Origin: Bacteroidales bacterium
GTDB lineage: Bacteria > Bacteroidota > Bacteroidia > Bacteroidales > Muribaculaceae
Direction of reading: 5' to 3'
Assembly: GCA_014800895.1 (NCBI GenBank)
Contig: JAAVFG010000049.1
Location: 1-64,000 of the forward strand
DNA: 64,000 bases
Shown here: in pieces, positions 17,525 through 27,067 of the stretch
Numbering within the stretch: the stretch's first letter is position 1
How the letters are laid out: each line of letters starts with the position of its first letter
Notes under the pieces: generated by a model
What the model was told of the DNA's origin: nothing
Database searches by the model: none
Seen by the model: only the letters and a program-made list of their open reading frames with translations
Made by a program: the position numbers and the translations under genes

Positions 17525-18955
17525 TTAGAGGTCTTTCTCATTCAATACTTCGGGACGCGCGTATGCCCCTAAGGTAGGCGCTCCTCCGGAGAGACGGTTG
17601 AAACCATCCATGTCGATAATCGCGGCTTGCGGGACGTAGACACTGTTACCTTTTCCGATAACAGGGGAATCGGGCTTGACATGGTAATTGAAATAATATG
17701 CCGCACGGTCGGTGAGGAAGAGGGGGTCCGTGTCCCAAAGACAGTTGATGAAATTGGGGTCATCCTCTCCGGCAGCCTTAAGGGATGTATTGCGAAGAAA
17801 CACCATCGTCCCGGATAGATCCGTGACATTAAGATCCTTTGCCAGCCCATAGATGATCGAGTTCTCAATGTTGGCGTTCATCAGCGGGAGGGAATTGGCG
17901 GCCGCCTCTTCCGGTAGAAGATGATACAGTGAGATGATAGGATTTGAGATGGCGGAGAATAGATAGTTATTGGCAAAAGTACATTGCGTGAAATCATATT
18001 CGCCCCCTTTCAGACTCACTACCGCATCCGCCGCCTCCGAGAAGCATACACCCATAGCCGTCACTTTTGAATAAGCGGAGGATAACACATTTCCCTGCGA
18101 ATTATGAAGCCATGAATTAAGAATAGTCAGTTTCCGGGTGTCAATGTTAGCACATGAATCGAGCTGCAATCCGAAAACAGTGGAACGCATATCCACATAT
18201 TCAAGACGGTTGTCAAAGGAGGAGGCTGAGATGCGTATTCCTCCCCATTGTCCAGCCATGATATCATAGCCTACTCCCGGAAGGACATTGTCCAGACGGT
18301 CGCCCCGCATCTGTATCATCTTTCCCGGCTCGCCTACAGCTTCAATCTCGCCATGCACAATCATCTGCGCCCCGTCATGAAAGAGAAGACGTGTATCAGG
18401 AAGAATTGACAGCCGGGCTCCTTTCTCCACCACCAGAGAATCAAAGACAACTATAGGAAGGTCGGGAGTAAAGGTAGTGTCGCGCTCAATTCTCACGGCT
18501 CTGAGACGTGTGACATTCTGACCATAAGCCTCAAGGCGCACAGTCTGGACATTGCCGTTGGTGATAAATTCTATTTCATCCTCCACCAGAGCCGGCTCGC
18601 GTGAGGCAGTGGGGGGAATAAAACATTCGATGAAGAGATAAATGGAGTCGTTACCGCGTATTTCCACATCATTAAATACCTTTCCGCTCTGTCCATCCAC
18701 ATTAATTGAGAAAAAAGATGACTCATTACGTAGGCGAATCGAGGAAATTTCTATATTTTTCTTGTTATTATTAAAGACCAGCAGACGCGCTGTCGGAGTG
18801 CCGAGATCGGTAAAGACCGTATCGAAGCTGACCGTATCTCTTGAAAAGGCGAGACGATCTGACGAGGACGTTGAGACCGCATCCGAGATGCAGGAAGAAA
18901 GTATTAAACCAATAAAGGCAGTGATGGTCAAAAATAAAGGAACGAATTTTCTCAT
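17525..18955 (-). CDS. Right-handed beta-helix-like lipoprotein
   Basis: The 476-residue protein has a lipoprotein signal (FIGLILSSC, lipobox Cys near 22). Residues about 30-150 form a beta-sandwich-like region (RDTVSFDTVFTDLGTPTARLLVFNN), similar to choice-of-anchor or Ig-like domains. From about 175 on, repeated short strands (ARLSILPDTRLLFHDGAQMI, WGGIRISASS, LEYVDMRSTVFGLQL) look like a parallel beta-helix. Such proteins are common in Bacteroidales and lack a known substrate. It lies 38 bases upstream of the M28 gene on the same strand and diverges from lpxB with a 36-base gap. Confidence 0.75.
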   Translation of the reverse strand: MRKFVPLFLTITAFIGLILSSCISDAVSTSSSDRLAFSRDTVSFDTVFTDLGTPTARLLVFNNNKKNIEISSIRLRNESSFFSINVDGQSGKVFNDVEIRGNDSIYLFIECFIPPTASREPALVEDEIEFITNGNVQTVRLEAYGQNVTRLRAVRIERDTTFTPDLPIVVFDSLVVEKGARLSILPDTRLLFHDGAQMIVHGEIEAVGEPGKMIQMRGDRLDNVLPGVGYDIMAGQWGGIRISASSFDNRLEYVDMRSTVFGLQLDSCANIDTRKLTILNSWLHNSQGNVLSSAYSKVTAMGVCFSEAADAVVSLKGGEYDFTQCTFANNYLFSAISNPIISLYHLLPEEAAANSLPLMNANIENSIIYGLAKDLNVTDLSGTMVFLRNTSLKAAGEDDPNFINCLWDTDPLFLTDRAAYYFNYHVKPDSPVIGKGNSVYVPQAAIIDMDGFNRLSGGAPTLGAYARPEVLNEKDL

Positions 18956-18991
18956 ATATCAGAAAACGCCCGGCAGGGCGTAATATTATAC

Positions 18992-20386
18992 ATGAAATAC
19001 GTCATAATAGCAGGCGAAGCGTCGGGAGATTTACATGCTTCGCAAGTGATAAGAGCCTTAAAGGATGGGGATAAGGAGTTTGATATCCGTTTCTTCGGAG
19101 GCGATCTTATGGAGAAGGAATCGCGCCGCCGTCCCGATCTCCATTATAAGGAGATGAACGTGATGGGCTTCAGCGAAGTGCTTCGCAAGCTTCCTACTCT
19201 ATGGAACAATCTCAAAAAAGCGAAAAAGCTTCTGGATACGTATCGTCCCGATGCCTTGATATTGGTGGATTATCCCGGTTTCAATCTTAAACTGGCGAAG
19301 TATGCCGCCAAGAAAGGGATACCGGTGCATTACTTTATCTCCCCAAAGGTATGGGCATGGAAAGAATACCGTGTGAAACGGATTAAGAAATATGTAAGCC
19401 GTCTGTATTCCATCCTGCCGTTTGAGGTGGGTTTTTATAAAAAGCATAATTACGATGTGACATATGTAGGCAATCCCTCTGTGCAGGAGATAGCTCATTC
19501 CATCAAGCATATCCCGCCACGCCGTCATTTCCTGGAGCGTCAGGGGCTTTCGGATGATAAGCCGATTATCGCTCTTCTGCCGGGTTCGAGAAAAGGGGAG
19601 ATACGCAATAATCTTCCTTTGATGATAGAGGCGGCGAAGAGGTTTCCCGATTTCCAGTATGTGGTGGGAGCCGCTCCTTCCATGCCTGAGAAATTCTATC
19701 GTGAAGTGGCGCAGGATCCCGGGTTGAAAGTGGTGTTCGGGGTGACGCATACGCTATTGAAATATTCACAGGCGGCGGTGGTGACCTCCGGAACGGCTAC
19801 TTTGGAGACAGCTCTGATAGGCACTCCTCAGGTGGTGGCTTATCGCGCGAACGGCATGAAGCTATCCTATAAGATAATGGAGAAACTTTTGAAGGTCAAA
19901 TATGTATCGCTCCCGAATCTGATAGTAAATAATTCAATCGTGCCGGAATTATTAGTGCATGAGTGCACGGTAGATTCCATCGCCCGCGAGCTGACTCCTC
20001 TCTTGCAACCCTCACCGCGCCGTGACTGGCAGATAGCGGGTTATAGGAATATGCAGCGTCGTTTAGGTAATTATATTGCTGCCGATTATGTGGCTGAGTT
20101 GATAATAGATAGTCTTAAGGATAAAGCGCCCGGAGGAGAAAACGGGGAGAGGAAGACTACCCGTAAGAATGGGGTGGCGATAGAAGGACAGGGGAAGAGG
20201 AGAGCTGCCCGTAAGGATGAAATTTCGACAGAAGGACAGGATAAGAGGAGATCGCCCCGAAAGGATGAAATTCTAACAGAAGAGACCGGAGGAAGTGATG
20301 GCGAGAGACGAAAGCGGAAGTATAAGCCGAGACATCGCCGCCGACCTTCTGAATCTTCTGATGGAGGAGAGAAAGGCAATCAGTAG
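18992..20386 (+). CDS. lpxB: Lipid-A-disaccharide synthase with long basic tail
   Basis: LpxB joins UDP-diacylglucosamine and lipid X to make the lipid A disaccharide at the inner face of the inner membrane. Residues 1-375 show the GT19 fold: IAGEASGDLHASQVI at the N-terminus, DYPGFNLKLAKYA near 93, ISPKVWAWKEYRVKRIK near 115, LLPGSRKGEI near 198 and TSGTATLETALIGTPQVVAY near 265. Residues about 380-464 are an added Lys/Arg/Glu-rich tail, not part of the family, made by a 48-bp tandem repeat. It ends in a very basic stretch (RRKRKYKPRHRRRPS). Confidence 0.95.
   Translation: MKYVIIAGEASGDLHASQVIRALKDGDKEFDIRFFGGDLMEKESRRRPDLHYKEMNVMGFSEVLRKLPTLWNNLKKAKKLLDTYRPDALILVDYPGFNLKLAKYAAKKGIPVHYFISPKVWAWKEYRVKRIKKYVSRLYSILPFEVGFYKKHNYDVTYVGNPSVQEIAHSIKHIPPRRHFLERQGLSDDKPIIALLPGSRKGEIRNNLPLMIEAAKRFPDFQYVVGAAPSMPEKFYREVAQDPGLKVVFGVTHTLLKYSQAAVVTSGTATLETALIGTPQVVAYRANGMKLSYKIMEKLLKVKYVSLPNLIVNNSIVPELLVHECTVDSIARELTPLLQPSPRRDWQIAGYRNMQRRLGNYIAADYVAELIIDSLKDKAPGGENGERKTTRKNGVAIEGQGKRRAARKDEISTEGQDKRRSPRKDEILTEETGGSDGERRKRKYKPRHRRRPSESSDGGEKGNQ
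20159..20289 (+). repeat. 48-bp in-frame tandem repeat in lpxB
   Basis: About 2.7 units start at 20159, 20207 and 20255. Each encodes 16 residues of the pattern xRKdeixTEGQdKRRx. The units differ by several substitutions, so they are not brand new. Confidence 0.8.
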
Positions 20387-20401
20387 AGCGCAAAGGATAA
20401 A

Positions 20402-20436
20402 AATAAAAGTCGCGATTAGAAGTCGCGACTTTTATT
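20402..20436 (+). terminator. Bidirectional terminator between lpxB and GH31 gene
   Basis: A 14-bp perfect stem (20402-20415 with 20423-20436) with AAAA/TTTT flanks serves both convergent genes. Confidence 0.85.
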
Positions 20437-20457
20437 TTTATAACCATTCCGATTGGA

Positions 20458-22881
20458 TTAGTTTACGGTAACGGTAAGATCATTGTATGTATAAGGGAAT
20501 CTGATGGAGAGCATCTGTGATGCTGCATCATAATTCCAACCGCTTACGCGGATAGCCTTCAGAGAGTCGTTGGGACGCATTTCAGTGCCGTCAGAAAGCT
20601 GTACTTTTGCCGGACGTTTAGCCAACGGCATCTGGAGAGTGATGATACGGCTCTCCGGCATACCCTCATACTTCCCTTCCGCAGAGAGGGTGACAATAAT
20701 TTTCGAACCGCGACGCTCACCTGAGAAATGAGTGAGCTGATAATCATTCTCGGATAAAGAGACGGGAGATTTGCGGTTATCATCGAAGAGAGTATATTCG
20801 CTTTTCTTATCGGAGGGGAAATACTTCACGGTAAGGAAAGCCGGGTTGTATTCCTCTACATTTGCGATAGGCATGAGATACTGCGGGATGAAGCTTCCTG
20901 CTTTCACAAAGAGCGGGAGCTCATTGAGAGGCGCAGCTACAGTAGCAGTCGTGCCCCCCTTGTATGAGAGCGAAGGATGATTCCAGTTGATCCATTCTCC
21001 GGAGGGGAAGAGTACTTTGCGGCTTTTTAGACCGGCTTTCATCACGGGAGCCACAAGCACCTCATCTCCCCAAAGGTATTCATCAGACACATTGGAATAT
21101 TTAGCATCCTTATTCTCTGCTCTGAAATTGAGCGGACGCACCAATGGCAGACCCTTAGAGGCATTCTCATAAGCGAGTGTATAATTATATGGAAGCCATT
21201 CGTAGCGCATCTTTATAAATTTCTTCAGGATATCCTGTTGCGCATCATAGTGGTATGGCTCCGGCTTCTCCTGAGCATGAGTGCGGAGCACCGGGGAGAA
21301 TACACCCATCTGCAGCCATCTGACATATAGCTCGGGATTAGTGGGATTCTTAGGATCCACAGCAAAACCACCTATATCGGAACTCATATAACCGAGACCT
21401 GAAAGTCCGGAATTGAGCATGATAGGTATCTGCGCCTGCAATCCCTCCCATGAGCGACCCACGTCGCCCGACCATGGGAATACGGAGTAACGCTGGAGTC
21501 CTGCTGTGCCGCCACGCATAAGGAGCATGGGACGCTTGTCGGGGAAGTCCTTGCGCAGACCCTGATATACAAGGCGTGACCATTCATTGCCATAGGCGTT
21601 GTGAAATTCGGAAGCTTTCTCTCCATGAGCGTGAACGATAGAGAGGGGATGCACCTCAGGCTCTCCAAGGTCGCCCCACCATCCGGCGAGTCCATCTTCC
21701 GTAAGGTCTTTCAGACGAGCCCACAGCCAGTCGCGGGTGTCGGGATTAGCGATATCGAACATTCCGGCATCACCCACCCATGTAGTCACATCATTGGTGT
21801 TTCCTTGAGCATCTTTAGTGAGCATCCCTTTCTCATTCAGGAGATTGTAATTATCGATTGCTCCCTTCTTGTTGATGTAAGGCTGATGGATTAGGATGGT
21901 GTTGACCCCCATTTTATTGAGAGAATCAAGCATAGCCTTATGGTCGGGGAATTTCTCCTTATTCCATTCAAGACGCCCCATATCTGTCTCAGTGCCATAC
22001 CAATAAAGATCGAAAACGAGACCATCCACAGGATAACCGCGGGTCTTTAGCGAATCAATCACCCCCAAAGCCTCATCCTGCGACTTATAGCCATACTTGG
22101 AGGTGATATAGCCAAGAGTCCAGAAAGGGGGGAGATCCTGACGGCCTGTAAGAGTGACATAATTGGCAGCCGCGCCTGCCAAGGAGCCCTCGCCGTTGAT
22201 GAAATAATATGAAAGGGGCTTCACTGACTTTGAGGCATAACGGATACTGTCTGTAATCGTGAGAGTAGCCTTATTATAATCATCAAAGAGGATAGCGAAA
22301 CCATTTTCCGCCAACAATACCGGCATGGTGATATTCATCTGGTCGATACGGGGGTCACCGGCGCCATATCCGTATGTGGGACGATTCCACATCTGAAGGG
22401 TGTCGCCGTTCAGACGCAGGGAGTGACCTCGCTCTCCCGCTCCATAGAAAGAAACATTCTCGGGAGTGGCGAAAGTGACGGTCTTCAAGGAATCCCCATT
22501 CAGTATCCCGCCCGCTTCGGAGATAAGAGTCTCACCCTGAGCATTCTCAAAGGAGATGTTACCTGTGGCGCGGTTAAGACGCAGAGTGGTGGAAGTAGTG
22601 GACACCACATATTCCGTAGGAGTCACATAAGAAGAAACGGGAAACTCCTCCGGGATAAGGAGAGCGGACTGCGACAGGGGGAAATTCATAGCCGCCACCC
22701 CCACCGGCATCTGACGGATACGGAATATCTCGGGAGTGATAGGGGTAATCATGATTGTCCCCCCCGGTGTTGATACGAGCGATGTCCGCCCCTCGGTGGA
22801 GATAGCTCCGGGGAGAGGAGCTATCACAGCCGAGGTGCCGGTCACTACGCATGATAGGGTTATGATAGATAAGAGTTTCAT
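20458..22881 (-). CDS. Glycoside hydrolase family 31 alpha-glucosidase-type enzyme
   Basis: This 807-residue exported enzyme has a signal peptide at about residues 1-18. An N-terminal beta-sandwich (DUF4968/galactose-mutarotase-like) covers about 40-230, and the GH31 barrel about 240-590. The nucleophile motif is GWWGDLGEPE near 395-404 and the acid/base segment WSGDVGRSWEGL near 470. A DUF5110-like C-terminal region follows. GH31 members cut alpha-glucosides or alpha-xylosides or transfer glucose; the target is not clear. It follows the carboxynorspermidine synthase gene by 30 bases and may be cotranscribed with it, though the functions are unrelated. Confidence 0.93.
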   Translation of the reverse strand: MKLLSIITLSCVVTGTSAVIAPLPGAISTEGRTSLVSTPGGTIMITPITPEIFRIRQMPVGVAAMNFPLSQSALLIPEEFPVSSYVTPTEYVVSTTSTTLRLNRATGNISFENAQGETLISEAGGILNGDSLKTVTFATPENVSFYGAGERGHSLRLNGDTLQMWNRPTYGYGAGDPRIDQMNITMPVLLAENGFAILFDDYNKATLTITDSIRYASKSVKPLSYYFINGEGSLAGAAANYVTLTGRQDLPPFWTLGYITSKYGYKSQDEALGVIDSLKTRGYPVDGLVFDLYWYGTETDMGRLEWNKEKFPDHKAMLDSLNKMGVNTILIHQPYINKKGAIDNYNLLNEKGMLTKDAQGNTNDVTTWVGDAGMFDIANPDTRDWLWARLKDLTEDGLAGWWGDLGEPEVHPLSIVHAHGEKASEFHNAYGNEWSRLVYQGLRKDFPDKRPMLLMRGGTAGLQRYSVFPWSGDVGRSWEGLQAQIPIMLNSGLSGLGYMSSDIGGFAVDPKNPTNPELYVRWLQMGVFSPVLRTHAQEKPEPYHYDAQQDILKKFIKMRYEWLPYNYTLAYENASKGLPLVRPLNFRAENKDAKYSNVSDEYLWGDEVLVAPVMKAGLKSRKVLFPSGEWINWNHPSLSYKGGTTATVAAPLNELPLFVKAGSFIPQYLMPIANVEEYNPAFLTVKYFPSDKKSEYTLFDDNRKSPVSLSENDYQLTHFSGERRGSKIIVTLSAEGKYEGMPESRIITLQMPLAKRPAKVQLSDGTEMRPNDSLKAIRVSGWNYDAASQMLSIRFPYTYNDLTVTVN

Positions 22882-22911
22882 TCAGATTTCGGGTTATAGT
22901 GTGAGCCGAAC

Positions 22912-24117
22912 TTACTCAACGGTAAATTCAAGGTCTTCATCAATAATCACGCTCCAGGGGAGTCCGGACACGGCAAGCTTCTCAAGGAAGGGGTCGGGAT
23001 TGAATTCCTCGACGTTATGCACGCCCGGCTTCACCCATTCCCCGGTGAGGAACATAAATGCGCCGACCATGGCGGGCACGCCTGTGGTATAGCTTACCGC
23101 CTGTGCGCCGGTCTCCTTGTAGGCAGCCTCGTGAGAGCAGTTGTTATAGATGTAATAAGTGGATTCCTTACCCTCCTTGTCAAGACCGGAGATGCGGCAT
23201 CCGATAGAGGTCTCGCCGGTGTAGTTCTCTCCGAGCGAACCGGGATCGGGGAGGACAGCCTTGAGGAACTGGATAGGGATAATCTCACGACCCTCATACA
23301 TGACGGGGTCGATACGTGCCATACCTATATCCTGAATGACACGGAGATGAGTGAGATACTCCTGACCGAAAGTCATCCAGAAACGTGCACGGCGGATAGA
23401 GGGGAAGTTCTGCACCAGCGATTCGAGTTCCTCGTGATAGAGGAGATACGATTCGCGCTCACCGATATTAGGATAAGTGAGAGGCTGATGTATCTCGAGA
23501 TTCTCGGTCTCCACCCATTTGCCATCCTGCCAGTATTTACCCTTTTGGGTAATCTCGCGGATATTGATTTCGGGGTTGAAGTTTGTAGCGAATGCCTTGC
23601 CGTGATTTCCGGCGTTGCAGTCCACGATATCGAGGTATCTCATCTCAGAGAAATGATGTTTGGCGGCATAAGCCACGAAAACTGCCGACACGCCCGGGTC
23701 GAAACCGCATCCGAGGATTGCTGTCAGTCCGGCTTTCTCGAAGCGCTCGCGGTATGCCCACTGCCATGAATACTCGAAGTGAGCCTCATCCTTGGGCTCA
23801 TAGTTGGCAGTGTCAAGATAGTTGACGCCACACTGCAGACAAGCCTCCATGATGGTAAGATCCTGATAAGGAAGGGCTACGTTGATACATATATCGGGAC
23901 GGTGACGGTTGAAGAGCTCCACGAGCTGCTCCACAGAGTCAGCATCGACCTGATCGGTTATGATATTTTTTGCGCCGATTTCAGCGGCGATCTTGTCGCA
24001 TTTGGATTTTGTGCGGGAGGCAAGCACGATCTCAGTGAATACCTCAGGATTCTGCGCACACTTGTGAGCCACAACAGTGCCCACACCGCCTGCGCCGATA
24101 ATTAATACTTTTCCCAT
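22912..24117 (-). CDS. Carboxynorspermidine synthase (saccharopine dehydrogenase family)
   Basis: The enzyme condenses aspartate semialdehyde with diaminopropane or putrescine and reduces the product with NADPH to carboxy(nor)spermidine. This is the alternative polyamine route common in gut Bacteroidota. The 401-residue protein opens with the Rossmann loop LIIGAGGVGTVVAHK. Internal motifs LGCGFDPGVSAVFVAYA and DCNAGNHGKAFATNF are typical of this group rather than of lysine-degrading saccharopine dehydrogenases. No decarboxylase (nspC) is in the window. A -7 box lies 78 bases upstream in the divergent spacer with tsaE. Confidence 0.9.
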   Translation of the reverse strand: MGKVLIIGAGGVGTVVAHKCAQNPEVFTEIVLASRTKSKCDKIAAEIGAKNIITDQVDADSVEQLVELFNRHRPDICINVALPYQDLTIMEACLQCGVNYLDTANYEPKDEAHFEYSWQWAYRERFEKAGLTAILGCGFDPGVSAVFVAYAAKHHFSEMRYLDIVDCNAGNHGKAFATNFNPEINIREITQKGKYWQDGKWVETENLEIHQPLTYPNIGERESYLLYHEELESLVQNFPSIRRARFWMTFGQEYLTHLRVIQDIGMARIDPVMYEGREIIPIQFLKAVLPDPGSLGENYTGETSIGCRISGLDKEGKESTYYIYNNCSHEAAYKETGAQAVSYTTGVPAMVGAFMFLTGEWVKPGVHNVEEFNPDPFLEKLAVSGLPWSVIIDEDLEFTVE

Positions 24118-24194
24118 GACAGTATGACTTAATAGATGTTTCTATATCATGCGTCTTGAGAGGTGTGAAACTCAAGACATAAATAAAATAATTG

Positions 24195-24202
24195 CAAATA
24201 TA
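24195..24202 (-). promoter_or_regulatory. -7 box for carboxynorspermidine synthase
   Basis: TATATTTG on the minus strand, in the divergent spacer with tsaE. No TTG is seen at the right distance. Confidence 0.5.
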
Positions 24203-24245
24203 ACAAAAAATTAGGATTGATTCTGCTATATTGGAGGGAATGTAG

Positions 24246-24253
24246 TAAATTTG
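24246..24253 (+). promoter_or_regulatory. -7 box for the tsaE operon
   Basis: TAAATTTG, followed by a leader of about 18-25 bases before the tsaE ATG. A TTG at 24231 is closer than usual for a -33 element. Confidence 0.5.
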
Positions 24254-24278
24254 CATATAATATAAAGAAAAGAAGGAG

Positions 24279-24692
24279 ATGGAAATAAGGATATCTGATA
24301 TGGATGACTTGGGGCGTGCGGCACGCGAATTTCGCGCCGCCTTGGGCGAAAACCGTCATGTCGCTTTTCATGCCGGGATGGGAACGGGAAAGACTACATT
24401 CATCTCCGCACTATGCCGCGAATTGGGGATGGAGGATGAGGTGACATCGCCGACTTTCAGCATCATCAATGAATATCGCGGAGGAGAGCCGGAGCAGAAG
24501 GTGTATCATTTTGATTTCTACCGTATAGAGAGCCCCGAGGAGGCGCTTGACCTCGGACTTGATGATTATTTTGATTCCGGCGCGTTATGCCTGATGGAAT
24601 GGCCTGAGAATGTGGAGGCTTTCCTCCCGGAAGATACACTCCATGTCGAGATTGAGACAGAGGAGGATGGTAGCCGTGTAATGAGATTCTGA
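24279..24692 (+). CDS. tsaE: tRNA threonylcarbamoyladenosine complex ATPase TsaE
   Basis: TsaE is the ATPase that supports TsaB/TsaD in making t6A at position 37 of ANN-decoding tRNAs. The 137-residue protein has the P-loop GMGTGKTTF (33-41), the switch segment VTSPTFSIINEY and YHFDFYRIESPEEALDLGLDDYF split over two motifs, all diagnostic of the family. It heads a six-gene run to 29596 with very short gaps or ATGA overlaps. Confidence 0.96.
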   Translation: MEIRISDMDDLGRAAREFRAALGENRHVAFHAGMGTGKTTFISALCRELGMEDEVTSPTFSIINEYRGGEPEQKVYHFDFYRIESPEEALDLGLDDYFDSGALCLMEWPENVEAFLPEDTLHVEIETEEDGSRVMRF

Positions 24693-24693
24693 T

Positions 24694-25434
24694 ATGCAAT
24701 ACAGGGTGATAGAGGAGACCGGCTCCACCAATACATATCTCAAGCAGAAGGTCGGGGAGGATGCCGCTTGGGAGGCTCCGCTGATGCTGCGTGCCGTGCG
24801 ACAGACAGCAGGGAGAGGTCAGCGGGGTAACAGCTGGGAGTCGGCGCCCGGCAGGAATCTGACTTTCTCCATTCTGTGGCGCAGCGCCGATGTCGCGCCT
24901 CGGGAGCAATTCTGTATCAGTGAGGCGGTGGCTTTGGGAGTAGTGGACTGGCTTGCGGAGAAGGGGATAGAGGGGAAGGTGAAATGGCCCAATGATATCT
25001 ATGTGGGGGACAGGAAAATCTGTGGTATTCTCATCGAGCACACCTTATCCGGCGAGGGCATAGAGCGCAGCATACTCGGCGTCGGCGTGAATGTAAATCA
25101 GGAGGAATTTATCAGCGACGCGCCTAATCCGGTTTCACTGCATCAGCTGACCTCCCGATATTATGATTTGGAGGAGGAGAAGAAGAGAATAGGGAGCGCA
25201 TTGGAGCGGCGCCTTTTATCTATCGAAGATAAAGAGGAGCGAGGAAAGATGCACGAGGAATTTTTAGGAAAGTTATGGAGAGGCGATGGAAAGCCCTACA
25301 TCTTTAAGGATATTAAAGGGGGAAGAGAGTTTGAGGGGATAATAAAGGATGTGGAGCCGGAGGGGATGATAGTGATAGAGGGAGAGGGTGAAATAAAGAG
25401 ATATGCCTTCAAGGAGGTGGCTTATAAATTATGA
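24694..25434 (+). CDS. birA: Biotin--[acetyl-CoA-carboxylase] ligase
   Basis: The enzyme activates biotin with ATP and attaches it to carboxylase carrier domains. The 246-residue form has the catalytic domain but no N-terminal HTH, so it should not repress transcription. Motifs visible are ETGSTNTYL, the biotinyl-AMP loop TAGRGQRGNSWES, and VKWPNDIYVGDRKICGILIE split around the Lys. A C-terminal SH3-like part follows. It starts one base after the tsaE stop, and its TGA overlaps the next ATG. Confidence 0.95.
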   Translation: MQYRVIEETGSTNTYLKQKVGEDAAWEAPLMLRAVRQTAGRGQRGNSWESAPGRNLTFSILWRSADVAPREQFCISEAVALGVVDWLAEKGIEGKVKWPNDIYVGDRKICGILIEHTLSGEGIERSILGVGVNVNQEEFISDAPNPVSLHQLTSRYYDLEEEKKRIGSALERRLLSIEDKEERGKMHEEFLGKLWRGDGKPYIFKDIKGGREFEGIIKDVEPEGMIVIEGEGEIKRYAFKEVAYKL

Positions 25435-26486
25435 AAGAAGAGAATCAGCATACGCCAGCAGAGAAAGAGTCAGAGAGTCCTAATCGTCGGGCACTTGACT
25501 ATCTTTTGCGGTGGGGTCTCCCTTTGTGCCTTACCCTCCTGTTGGTGTGGTATATGTTCAGGAAGGTGAGCTTCTCGGAGATGCTTGCCATATTGTCGGC
25601 TGGGGTGGATTATTGGTGGATATTGGGAGCTATGGGGGTAAGTGTATTCTCTCATATCTTCCGTGCCATGCGCTGGAGGATACAGTTGCGCAGCCTGGGT
25701 ATCCACGCCTCCCTGGGTGCGTTATGCTGTTCGATTTTCGGGTGCTACTCCCTTAACCTTATATTTCCCCGCTTGGGAGAGGTGTGGAGATGCACATTCA
25801 TATCAAGACGCGAGAAGGCACGTTTCACCACCGTTTTAGGATCGATGGTAGGTGACAGATTATGCGACACCCTGATGGTGCTGATGCTCACGCTCCTCGC
25901 TTTCCTGCTCGCCGCTCCCGCCATAGAATCCTTTATGGCGAAGTATCCGGTGGGTCAGGGTATTCTCTCCCTGCTTGGGAACATATGGGCATGGCTCGCC
26001 TTTTTTGTCGGCATCCTGCTCGTATGGGGGCTATTCCGTTATGGAAAAGAGTTATGGATTGTAAGTAAAATCAGGGGATGGGTAAAGGAATTATGGAGCG
26101 GATTTGCGGCTCTATGGAGGATGAAGAGGAAATGGGGCTTCCTTGCTCTCACCATAGCGATATGGGGATGCTACTTCCTGCAACTCTATTTGGCATTCTT
26201 CGCCTTCGGCTTTACGCGACAGTTATGTGAAGAGGGTAGTCTCGGCTTCGGTTTATTACCATGTCTCGTGGCATTCGTGGTCAGTTCGATAGGGATGGCG
26301 ATACCCAGCAACGGCGGTCTTGGTCCATGGAATATCGCCATCATATTCGGGTTGGGACTCTACGGAATAGGGGAGGCTGAAGGCACGGCATTCTCAATGC
26401 TCGTATGGTCGGCGCAGACAGTGATGCTGATAATATTGGGAATATATACAATGATTTATATAAGCAAGAAAAAGGAAAAAAGATGA
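25431..26486 (+). CDS. Flippase-like/lysylphosphatidylglycerol synthase TM-domain protein (UPF0104)
   Basis: The 351-residue inner-membrane protein has about seven to eight hydrophobic segments. Family hallmarks are the segment SHIFRAMRWRIQLRSLG and SLNLIFPRLGEVWRCTFIS, followed by the GSMVGDRLCD motif and the late Gly-rich PSNGGLGPWNIA turn (PF03706). The soluble MprF synthase domain is absent, so lysyl transfer is unlikely. Such stand-alone proteins may move lipids or lipid-linked sugars. It overlaps birA and the next gene by ATGA. Confidence 0.88.
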   Translation: MKEENQHTPAEKESESPNRRALDYLLRWGLPLCLTLLLVWYMFRKVSFSEMLAILSAGVDYWWILGAMGVSVFSHIFRAMRWRIQLRSLGIHASLGALCCSIFGCYSLNLIFPRLGEVWRCTFISRREKARFTTVLGSMVGDRLCDTLMVLMLTLLAFLLAAPAIESFMAKYPVGQGILSLLGNIWAWLAFFVGILLVWGLFRYGKELWIVSKIRGWVKELWSGFAALWRMKRKWGFLALTIAIWGCYFLQLYLAFFAFGFTRQLCEEGSLGFGLLPCLVAFVVSSIGMAIPSNGGLGPWNIAIIFGLGLYGIGEAEGTAFSMLVWSAQTVMLIILGIYTMIYISKKKEKR

Positions 26487-27067
26487 GTATATACGACGAA
26501 AGCGGAAAAAACGATTACTTTGACGGTCCGGATCTACCCGATCAGCCTGTAAAAGAGGAAGAGCCCAAGGGACCTGTGCTGCATCCCGATGATCCTGAAT
26601 ATTGGGATCAGCCGGAATCTGAATGGGAGCATCTCAAGCCGCGTAAGCGTAACTGGCGTTTCTGGGTATTGTGCGGTGCCGGCGCCGTATTGATAGGTAT
26701 TCTGATAGCCCTCTATATGCGCTTTTTCATGCCCTATGTGCAGGATGCCTCTATGTGTGGCTATGTGGAGGGTATAGAGCGTCGCGGCAGAGTGTTCACT
26801 ACGTTCGAGGGAGTATTACTGCCCTATAAGGAATTGAAAGATACAACCCGTGTGTATAAGAAAGACTTCCTTTTCTCCACCACTGACGAAGCGATGGCTA
26901 CTCAGCTTCGCCGTATGCAGTATGCCAATCGCCCCGTGCGCGTGGAGTATAAGGTCTATAAGGGTTGGTTGCCATGGCGCGGAGATGAAAATGTGATAAT
27001 CACGAAGGTGGATAGCGTGAATCCCCGCTCAATCCTACCCCCCGAGTATCAGCCTGAGGTATTATGA
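26483..27067 (+). CDS. Single-pass membrane protein, unknown function
   Basis: The start is the ATG at 26483, overlapping the previous stop (ATGA), rather than an in-frame ATG 78 bases upstream inside the preceding gene. The 194-residue product has an acidic, Pro-rich N-terminus (FDGPDLPDQPVKEEEPKGP), one membrane helix at about 56-76 and a C-terminal domain outside the cytoplasm. That domain ends PWRGDENVIITKVDSVNPR, with a beta-rich feel. I do not recognise a named domain. The operon position suggests an envelope role. Confidence 0.75.
   Translation: MSIYDESGKNDYFDGPDLPDQPVKEEEPKGPVLHPDDPEYWDQPESEWEHLKPRKRNWRFWVLCGAGAVLIGILIALYMRFFMPYVQDASMCGYVEGIERRGRVFTTFEGVLLPYKELKDTTRVYKKDFLFSTTDEAMATQLRRMQYANRPVRVEYKVYKGWLPWRGDENVIITKVDSVNPRSILPPEYQPEVL

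Noticed and set aside
26405-26482. Upstream start for the single-pass membrane protein
   Set aside because: It lies inside the previous gene. The ATG at 26483 overlaps the previous stop as elsewhere in the operon.
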